Source of the DNA: a virus
Length of the DNA: 22,942 nucleotides
Strand: one strand, 5' to 3'
IMG/VR virus record: IMGVR_UViG_3300031758_000599
Span: 1-22,942 of that record
The first letter of the stretch is position 1, and each line of letters begins with the position of its first letter. Positions 1-6,849 of the stretch are shown here, one piece after another. The position numbers were made by a program, and so were the translations under genes. The notes beneath the pieces were generated by a model, which was not told the DNA's origin, made no database searches, and saw only the letters and a program-made list of their open reading frames with translations.

Positions 1-16
1 GGGTTTGGGAACTCTA

Positions 17-1348
17 TTACAGAGCGGTTGCGCGGGTCTCCAGGCGCAGGTAACGAACCTGACCGAGAGATGTCTGCGGAACCTTGTTCTCGACAAGACC
101 AGCAAGGCCAGTGGCCGAGGTCGTGCCGGAGTTTGCCACGGTGACCGTGAAGGTCGTGGACGACGGAACGGTGGCAACCGTGAGGGCGCCGACCGAGCTG
201 AAGTTCACAAGGGCGTCAACGTCCTGGAACTTGACCGTCTCACCAACGAACAAGCCGTGAGGGCCAGCCGTGGTGATTGTTGCCGTGGTCGTGCTACGAG
301 CAAACGTAGTCACAACCGCAGCCTTGTCTCGACCGCTGTACTCGCTGACAGCAGCCTCGCCCATGATCATAGCGCCGAAGCGGAGCTTATAACCAATGAG
401 TGCGCGCTGGCTGAGCGGGTCGGTGTGGTCGCCACCTGGGGCAACGAAGTACGTCTGCATCGTCTGTGAGTCACCGACGACGAATGCGTCAGGACCAAAG
501 AAGAGTGCGGAGTAAATCGTCTGGCCGTCCTGGGTCCACGTCTTCGCGCCGTTGGCAACGAGGAAGCGAACGCCAGAGTAGGCGCCGATCTCACCGTTCA
601 GCATATCGAGCGGCTGGGTGTACTTCGTGGCCTCGAGGAAGCCGTGTCCCGAAGTATCCGTCAGCAGGTCGTATTGCTGATTTGGGTGAATGATGCAGCG
701 ATAGAACCCATCCGGGAACGGAGGGATGTTTGCTGCCTTGAGGCGAGCGACGGCCTTCTTGACTTCAAGACCATTGAGCTTGTAGTCCTGGCGTGCAGCA
801 CCCTCAGCAATGTTGCTGACGGTTGCAGCGGCAAGACCAGCTCGGGTCGAGATGCTCGAGGAGGTCGACTGAGCCTGTGCGTAGTAAACGCGAGCCGTGC
901 CTGCGTTCATTACGTCTCGAACGATCTCGTCCATGGACTTGGCTGCAGCGAACGACACGCGCTCGGCAGCAATGCCGACCAGGTCGTGCGGTGAGTCAAG
1001 CTGAACGATGTCGCTCAGGCTCGTGTATGCACCGTACTGCTTAACCGAGAAGTATTCCGTCGTAACGGAAAGGTTCACGGTTGCGTCAGGCGTAATGCCT
1101 TCCTTCAGTTCGGTGAGGCTGTGTGAAATATCTGGGTAACGGACGTAGCGAATACGATCCGTGCCCTTGACGAACGTGCCCTGGACATAATTGCCTGGGA
1201 ACACGTGCACCATGCGATCTCGGAGCTCTGTCGCAATCTGCTGAGAGACAAGTTCTTGAACGAGCTTCTGGTAAGCGTTAGCTTCCGTCCCGTTAAACGT
1301 GCCAATCTGATTGAGAGCAGGACCCGAAAGTGACGTAATTGTCGCCAT
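17..1348 (-). CDS. Major capsid protein, N4-gp56 type
   Basis: This 443-aa protein probably forms the icosahedral shell. Its first ~340 residues match my memory of the N4-gp56 major capsid family: an early segment rich in 'vsqqIATELRDR', a Pro/Thr loop (GITPDATVNLSVTTEYFSVK), the 'KQYGAYTSLSDIVQLD' strand-helix, and 'SMDEIVRDVMNAGT', which ends the spine-helix region. Residues ~345-418 look like an extra small beta domain (AxITTAGPHGLFVGETVKF ... VPSSTTFTVTVANSG) of a type common in phage virion proteins. The last ~25 residues (GQVRYLRLETRATAL) probably return to the capsid fold. The ATG at 1348 is preceded by AAGGAG at good spacing. It follows the scaffold gene by 14 bases, the usual scaffold-capsid pair. 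Family assignment is from recalled sequence pattern, not a search. Confidence 0.8.
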   Translation of the reverse strand: MATITSLSGPALNQIGTFNGTEANAYQKLVQELVSQQIATELRDRMVHVFPGNYVQGTFVKGTDRIRYVRYPDISHSLTELKEGITPDATVNLSVTTEYFSVKQYGAYTSLSDIVQLDSPHDLVGIAAERVSFAAAKSMDEIVRDVMNAGTARVYYAQAQSTSSSISTRAGLAAATVSNIAEGAARQDYKLNGLEVKKAVARLKAANIPPFPDGFYRCIIHPNQQYDLLTDTSGHGFLEATKYTQPLDMLNGEIGAYSGVRFLVANGAKTWTQDGQTIYSALFFGPDAFVVGDSQTMQTYFVAPGGDHTDPLSQRALIGYKLRFGAMIMGEAAVSEYSGRDKAAVVTTFARSTTTATITTAGPHGLFVGETVKFQDVDALVNFSSVGALTVATVPSSTTFTVTVANSGTTSATGLAGLVENKVPQTSLGQVRYLRLETRATAL

Positions 1349-1362
1349 TTAAGGTCTCCTTA

Positions 1363-1911
1363 CTAACTTTCCAGCCACGGATTGCCCATAGCCTTGAGGG
1401 CTTCGACAATCTGGTCTGGCTTCATTTTGGTTTCCTTTTGGACTGAACGCTTCGGGCTGTTCGCATCCTTAGGAGCTTCGGTGGTTTCTCCACCAGTGTA
1501 CTGTTTCATCAGAGCTTCGAACTCCAATGCTCGCTGTTCCTCGTCAAGAGTCCTCGTCTTCTCGGAGAACTCAAAGTACTTCGGGTATTTGCTCCGAAGC
1601 TTCTCATTCTCCGCGACCTTGCGACTCTCCTCAAGCTGACGCTCGAGTTCCTGGGCACGGCGCTGCACTTTCTCGAACTCTGAAAGAGAGGCTTCCTCTT
1701 GGGCAGCCTTCCACTTTGCGAGCTCCTCGTACTTCGACTGGAACTCCTCGGCCTGCTTCTTTGCAGCCGTGAGTGCCTGGTCTTTTCCTGCAAGACGACG
1801 CTTCCAAGTGGCGATGTCTTCCTGCTGATCAGTGGCCTGAGTATCGGCAACCTGTGCCTCAACCTCTGGCGACTGTGTCTGCGGAACTTCCGCGACTTGC
1901 TGCTCTGCCAT
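1363..1911 (-). CDS. Capsid scaffolding protein (probable)
   Basis: A 182-aa, strongly charged protein (Glu, Gln, Lys, Ala) with almost no aromatic or hydrophobic core. Residues ~30-115 read as a long coiled coil (repeated KKQAEEF, QELERQLEES, VAENEKLRSK patterns). The N-terminal ~30 residues are acidic, Gln/Thr-rich and probably disordered. The C-terminus is a short basic and amphipathic segment (KPDQIVEALKAMGNPWLES), a layout typical of scaffolds that bind the capsid protein through their C-terminus. It lies directly before the major capsid gene, which is the strongest support. The ATG at 1911 has AAGGAG about 9 bases upstream. No protease domain is visible, so if the scaffold is removed by cleavage the protease must be elsewhere. 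Function is inferred from composition and position. Confidence 0.75.
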   Translation of the reverse strand: MAEQQVAEVPQTQSPEVEAQVADTQATDQQEDIATWKRRLAGKDQALTAAKKQAEEFQSKYEELAKWKAAQEEASLSEFEKVQRRAQELERQLEESRKVAENEKLRSKYPKYFEFSEKTRTLDEEQRALEFEALMKQYTGGETTEAPKDANSPKRSVQKETKMKPDQIVEALKAMGNPWLES

Positions 1912-1932
1912 TGCTTGGCTCTCCTTTACTAC

Positions 1933-1953
1933 TAAGCTGGCACTTCCAGCTTA
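1933..1953 (-). promoter_or_regulatory. Perfect RNA hairpin on the stop codon before the scaffold gene
   Basis: On the minus strand TAAGCTGG and CCAGCTTA form an 8-bp perfect stem with a 5-base loop (AAGTG). The first three bases are the TAA stop of the 1632-aa gene. The hairpin fills most of the only real intergenic gap and ends about 8 bases before the AAGGAG of the scaffold gene. No run of U follows, so it is not a classical intrinsic terminator. It may be an RNA stabiliser, a processing site or a weak attenuator separating low-copy giant proteins from high-copy scaffold and capsid. The stem is seen directly; its role is inferred. Confidence 0.5.
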
Positions 1954-4900
1954 TCTAAGCGTTGGGATATCCTGAGTGATGGACTCTTCTGGCCCACCAA
2001 TCATTCCTGTAATCTCCTGCAGTGACTTGACAATTGTCCTGCCTGCACCGATGACACCAGTGTCAACCAGTGGCTTACCAATCTCTGAGACCATTTGGTC
2101 TGCAGTGAGCTGGTCGTAGCCCTGGCGGGAGATCGTAGACATACCTCGGCGCATCCACCCTGGAAGGCCTACGGTAATATCCTCTGGCGTACCAGGGATA
2201 AGTTGCGTCAGGAAGAAGAGGTAGTCTGGCCTCTCCGTTCCCCTCTTCTCGAAGTCAGGGATGAACCCATTCTGCGAGAGGTAGTCAATGAACTTGCGGT
2301 AGGCTTGGAACCCTGCACCTGGGGCAAGGGCACCGAACGGCTTCCAGAACATGAAGCGGAAGGTCTCTGGGAGAACCTTTCCGAACATGTACGAAAGCGG
2401 GTACAGCCCTAGGAACTGGTGGTTCATGGTGCGCTCTAGGAAGTTACGGTCAGGGTTGAAGTAGTTGATCCTGTCCATTGCACGGGCAGTCTCTTGATAC
2501 CTGAACTTGGCTGCCTGAAATGCAAGCTCCTCTGTTGCGTGGTCGTTGAGCAGTGTGATCGCTGAGTCGTGCAGTGTCCTGCCGATTCGCTCTGCGCTCT
2601 GTGCAAGAAGACCATCGCCAGACATGACATTGTTGATGATCGCGTCAATCCTGGTAATCTTCTCCGCCTCTGTCAATCCACGGAACGACGTGGAGTTGGC
2701 GGCAATGCGGTCGAAGATCTCACCAGTAACTGCTCCAAGGCTGTTGAACTTTGCTCCGTACCTTCTGCCGTTGGCAAGCGCCTTTACGACCACGTCGAAC
2801 GCAGGACCGGTGGCGCTGCTAACGCCAACCTTCTCATACAGCCTGCGCAGGATGAGCTCGTTGGTCTTGGAGTTAAAGATCTGTGAGCCAAGACCGTAGA
2901 CAGACTCTTCCTTTACTGCGGCGATAGATGACCTGAGAGCCTTGTACTCCTTGAGAGTCTTGAAGTTCTCGGGCGACACTCCTCGTGCGGCTTGACGTAG
3001 CTTCAGTGCTGCAACCTCAACGTCGTCAACAAGGGCCGCAAGTCGTTGTACATCATACCCACCCTGACGTGCTTCGTCAACGACCTTGAGCTTCATGATC
3101 CTTGTGAGGTCTGATGGCTTGTGTGCGAGGAGGAATGAGATGGACTCGTTGTCGTCTAGGTATGAAGCAAACGCATCTACCTCCTGCCGCGATCGAGCAA
3201 GGGCAACCTCTGACGGACTTACTGCGAAGCCCCAGTTGGCTGGTCGTGCGTAGTCGAAAATGTCGTCTCCCCACCCTAGGTCTACTGCCCTTCGGTACCT
3301 GGAGAGCCACCCGGCAAACATGTCTAGTTCGTTAGTACCGAACTCGTCTGCAAGAGCTGCGTACTCTGCTGGCCTTGTCTTTGCCGTGTCCTTGGCCCAC
3401 CGCTGTGCGTACTCATACGCAGCCATGATGTCGCGCTGTGATTCCTTGTAGCTTGCGACTACCTCGACAGGGCTTGCATCGCCGCGCTTGCGCCTATAGA
3501 TGGACTTGACAACCCCAACAATGCTTTGCTCCTCAAGGCCAGGCTTGAGCGTTGTGGGCAAGCCTCCTCGTGATGCTACCGCCGTACCGAAGGATGCTTC
3601 GTGCATATTCTGTGCAATGGCAGAGTCTCGCTCGCCAAGCATGATGCGTACATCCTGTGGCTCAAGCCCCGCCTTGCGAAGAGCCGTGGTAACCTCGTCA
3701 GTCCTGATACCTCGTGCCTCCTTGAAGAACGGAGACTCAACAATTTCTTGCAGCCAGAAGAACGGGTTTGCTGCGTACTTTAGTGTCGGGTAGAAGTTCT
3801 CTGTCATCTGCGCGACAAACTTGTTCATGCCTACGCCTGGGATTCCGTTTGCCTTGACCTGTCCAGTAATCCACTGGGTCACGCCTGAGGTTCCGATCTC
3901 TCCAGCATACGCCTTCAGCAGTGCGTTGTCGATGTCGAGCTTCGGAAGTCCGGCAGATGTAGCTTCCTTAAGCCTTGACTCAAGTCCTCCGACCACGCCA
4001 CGGTCCTTGAGAACCGTGTCCATTGCGTTGTAGATGTCCGACTTGTTGCCGAATGCGTTGACGAGACCGCGTACTCCGATACGCTTGGAGGCCGCCTGCT
4101 CGTTGATTAGGCTGTCGAACTGGGTGATCTCGTCTGGGGTGAAGTATGCACCGAGCGATACGATCAGCCGCTGTCGGGCGGAAGATGTGATCTGGCTCTG
4201 CATCACTGGAGAGAACAGCTTCCTAAGGTTGCTGGTAAAGAACCCTCGGTTGTACTTGCCGTTGAAGTTAGGCATGCCGTCGACAAAGTCTGACGTGATG
4301 TCGACATACGGCTCAGCCTTGCTTACCGTGATTGTCTGTGCTGTTCCGTCTGCGTTCCTGACCGCCACCCTCGTTGGGATGCGCATCATGTTGTCGGCTG
4401 GTGCAATGCCAATCCTATATCCAGATCTCCTGGATGCAGCGATGATGTTGTCAATCTCTTCTGGCGATCCACCAATTGATGCCCAGAATGCCTTGAGCTG
4501 CTGCACTTCGGTTTGCTTTGCGACGGAGAATGTGGCCCCGCTCCTGGCAGCTTCTTCCAGCGTGGCAATGACCTGCTGTGGATCGACTGATCCCTTGGCC
4601 ATGGTCACCTGGTTCCTGAGGTCAGCGAACTGCCTGACCGCGTTGTTTGCAAGCGCACGCTTCCTAGCCATGACGGTCTTCCCGGCATCCTTGTATGTGA
4701 TTGCCACAAGCTTGTTTGCAATGTCCTCGGAGAATCCTACGGATACAAGGTCAGATGCATTAAGCTCTGCGTTATCGAGAAGGGCAAACCCCTTGAGGAA
4801 CCTATCCACCTCTGTGTCGAGTAGGCTGTCGTTCCTGAGCAGGGTCATCCTAGTGACGGATGCGTTCTTCATTTCGCCAAGCGTGTTGAGCTGCGCATCT

Positions 4901-6849
4901 GTGAGCGATCGACCAGTAAGCCTGGTGATCTCCTTGCGCACAGCAACCTTCTGCGCATCTGGCATTGTAGCAAACCCTGCGGTGATGAGCGACAGTCTTC
5001 GGATGTTTCCGACACGGTTGACTGCAAATCCGAATCGAACGTGGTTAGCCCATGCCATTCGCTGTGCCAGCTGGCGGCGGATGACTGGGTCAGACTTGAC
5101 GATGCCTTGCTCGTCAAAGAACTTGCCACCAACGATCCTCTGCTTGCCATTGACAATCGCCACCGTTCCGCCCTCTGTCCATGTGGAAACGAAGTCTCCA
5201 AACTGCTCGTCAGTTGCTCGAGGCAACTTGCCAGCGTTAGACAGGTTCTCGTTCTTGGCTCGAGCAAGGTCGTCAGCGAGAGCCCTTACTGGGTCCACAA
5301 GAAGCTCAGACACAAGGCCAGAGTCGCCCATGCCAACGAGAGATGCCTCTCGTGTGACAGTGCTCATCTGAAGGTCTGCCATGCCCCTGGCCAGCGCCTC
5401 TGAGTGTGAGGTTGCGAAGTCTACGCCCTCCCTCTGCCAGTCCCTTCCCCGTGCAAGGTCCTCCATTGCCGAGTTGGCAAGGCGTACATTCCTTCTTGCT
5501 GACCATACGTCAACCTCTCGGTCAGCGTTTAGGTAGCGTGTACCGCCTCGGAACTCTGCTCCCTTTGCGTCAAGGTATGCCGAGACTTCCGACTCCAGGT
5601 AGAACTCTGATACTCCGTACTTGGACGATACGCCCTGTCCGCCCCTAGTCTTGGAGATGAGGAACTGTGCAATCTCTTCTGAGTTGCCGTACCCGCCCTC
5701 TTCGATGATTTGCTTACGGGCTTCGTTGATGTCAGCGATGAACGTGTCAGTCTTGCCCTTGGCTACCTCGTCTACTCCGCCGACAACCTTGTCTCGGACG
5801 ACAGAGAATGCAGACTGCTGGAAGCCGATAGATGCACGCCTCTGGGCGATCCCGGATGTGTCTTCACCAAAGACTTTTGCGGATTCGTCGAGCACATCCC
5901 AGGCCCCGCTGCCATACGCTCGCTCTCCAACCTCGTATGCCTTGACAGCAAACGCTGCCTTGATGCCGTCAGAGATTCCGTTAATCTTACCGAACAGTCC
6001 CTTGTGGATGTTAGCGATGACAGCGTACTTAGCCAGGCTGCCAAGGTCTTTGCCTGCGGCCATGCGTGCCTGAGTAAGTCGGATCTTCCTGCCCAGGTCA
6101 AGACCGACCTGCAGCTTCGGAAGGTTCTGGGCGGCCTTTGTACCAGCCTTAAACCCAGCAGCTCCACCAGCGATGGCGCCTACGCCACCAGCAAGAGACC
6201 CAGCCGCAGCTCCTGCCCCGAACCCTGCAACCTTGGCAAGAGCTGGCGCTAGGGCCACCTTGCCTGCAATGAAAGGGGTGAAGTTGAGCGGGTCAAGAAG
6301 AATGGACGCACCGAGGTTGACCATCGCGTCGTTTGAGAATGACCGATTGGTCTCTCGCATGTACTCAAGGACTCGATCCTGGTCTGCCCCTCCGTCAATG
6401 AGGTTCTTGATGTCTGAGGGCAGGCTGTCTTTGTCCAAAGCGATGCGAGCACGGCCAGCCATGTCCGCAACGAACCGACCAGGCCCCCCGATCCAGTCGA
6501 GGAGCGTCTTGCCGACGTCTCCAACTGGCTGCCCAACAGTCTCACCGTATGCCTTGACTGGCCCGATCCCGTTGAGGAAGTCAGATACACCAGCCATAGC
6601 CCCGCCAACCGCAGATCCTACGGCACCGATGCCACGGAATGGCAGCGATGTGACAAAGCTAATCGGGTCTGGCGACCCTGCGATTGGGCCCTGGTCACGG
6701 GCTGGGCTGTAGTTTAGCTCGTTAGGAAGATCTCCAAGCCTACCAGTGTCAAGCTCGCCCTGCCCAAGGTTTACCCCGAATCGGATATCCCTAGACGTTA
6801 CGGGATCAGCTGGGTCTCCAGGCTGGATCGGCTGATACTTAAACGGCAT
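1951..6849 (-). CDS. Giant virion protein, probably internal/ejected (1632 aa)
   Basis: The largest gene of the window; I do not recognise a named family. The N-terminus (residues ~1-60) is Pro/Asp-rich. Residues ~70-92 and ~198-238 are Gly/Ala-rich hydrophobic stretches, and between them lies LLDPLNFTPFIAG (~184-196); a 'DP.N..P' motif beside a hydrophobic stretch is, from memory, common in large ejected virion proteins. The middle is long, helical and charged. Residues ~1458-1506 hold a Tyr/Phe-rich block (FLERTMNHQFLGLYPLSYMFGKVLPE), followed by a ~126-residue tail. I saw no protease, lysozyme, RNA-polymerase (no T7-type motif) or ADP-ribosyltransferase signature, but cannot exclude divergent ones. 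The ATG at 6849 overlaps the previous stop as TAATG with no good ribosome site, so translation is probably coupled. Position between portal and scaffold supports a virion role. Confidence 0.65.
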   Translation of the reverse strand: MPFKYQPIQPGDPADPVTSRDIRFGVNLGQGELDTGRLGDLPNELNYSPARDQGPIAGSPDPISFVTSLPFRGIGAVGSAVGGAMAGVSDFLNGIGPVKAYGETVGQPVGDVGKTLLDWIGGPGRFVADMAGRARIALDKDSLPSDIKNLIDGGADQDRVLEYMRETNRSFSNDAMVNLGASILLDPLNFTPFIAGKVALAPALAKVAGFGAGAAAGSLAGGVGAIAGGAAGFKAGTKAAQNLPKLQVGLDLGRKIRLTQARMAAGKDLGSLAKYAVIANIHKGLFGKINGISDGIKAAFAVKAYEVGERAYGSGAWDVLDESAKVFGEDTSGIAQRRASIGFQQSAFSVVRDKVVGGVDEVAKGKTDTFIADINEARKQIIEEGGYGNSEEIAQFLISKTRGGQGVSSKYGVSEFYLESEVSAYLDAKGAEFRGGTRYLNADREVDVWSARRNVRLANSAMEDLARGRDWQREGVDFATSHSEALARGMADLQMSTVTREASLVGMGDSGLVSELLVDPVRALADDLARAKNENLSNAGKLPRATDEQFGDFVSTWTEGGTVAIVNGKQRIVGGKFFDEQGIVKSDPVIRRQLAQRMAWANHVRFGFAVNRVGNIRRLSLITAGFATMPDAQKVAVRKEITRLTGRSLTDAQLNTLGEMKNASVTRMTLLRNDSLLDTEVDRFLKGFALLDNAELNASDLVSVGFSEDIANKLVAITYKDAGKTVMARKRALANNAVRQFADLRNQVTMAKGSVDPQQVIATLEEAARSGATFSVAKQTEVQQLKAFWASIGGSPEEIDNIIAASRRSGYRIGIAPADNMMRIPTRVAVRNADGTAQTITVSKAEPYVDITSDFVDGMPNFNGKYNRGFFTSNLRKLFSPVMQSQITSSARQRLIVSLGAYFTPDEITQFDSLINEQAASKRIGVRGLVNAFGNKSDIYNAMDTVLKDRGVVGGLESRLKEATSAGLPKLDIDNALLKAYAGEIGTSGVTQWITGQVKANGIPGVGMNKFVAQMTENFYPTLKYAANPFFWLQEIVESPFFKEARGIRTDEVTTALRKAGLEPQDVRIMLGERDSAIAQNMHEASFGTAVASRGGLPTTLKPGLEEQSIVGVVKSIYRRKRGDASPVEVVASYKESQRDIMAAYEYAQRWAKDTAKTRPAEYAALADEFGTNELDMFAGWLSRYRRAVDLGWGDDIFDYARPANWGFAVSPSEVALARSRQEVDAFASYLDDNESISFLLAHKPSDLTRIMKLKVVDEARQGGYDVQRLAALVDDVEVAALKLRQAARGVSPENFKTLKEYKALRSSIAAVKEESVYGLGSQIFNSKTNELILRRLYEKVGVSSATGPAFDVVVKALANGRRYGAKFNSLGAVTGEIFDRIAANSTSFRGLTEAEKITRIDAIINNVMSGDGLLAQSAERIGRTLHDSAITLLNDHATEELAFQAAKFRYQETARAMDRINYFNPDRNFLERTMNHQFLGLYPLSYMFGKVLPETFRFMFWKPFGALAPGAGFQAYRKFIDYLSQNGFIPDFEKRGTERPDYLFFLTQLIPGTPEDITVGLPGWMRRGMSTISRQGYDQLTADQMVSEIGKPLVDTGVIGAGRTIVKSLQEITGMIGGPEESITQDIPTLR

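Noticed and set aside
5-469. Plus-strand frame opposite the capsid gene
   Set aside because: Shadow of the major capsid protein; Arg/Gly-rich with no domain.
1933-1953. Calling the hairpin an intrinsic terminator
   Set aside because: No U-run follows the stem, and scaffold and capsid genes continue on the same strand directly after it.
4034-5371. A 445-codon open frame on the plus strand inside the 1632-aa gene
   Set aside because: It lies wholly opposite a long gene with good coding character; its translation is Ser/Arg/Leu-rich without motifs, and no plus-strand neighbour or ribosome site supports it. A mirror of codon bias.
1951-6849. Idea that the 1632-aa protein is an N4-like virion RNA polymerase
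   Set aside because: I could not find the catalytic motifs of T7/N4-type polymerases or a DFDxD-type motif; size and position alone are not enough.
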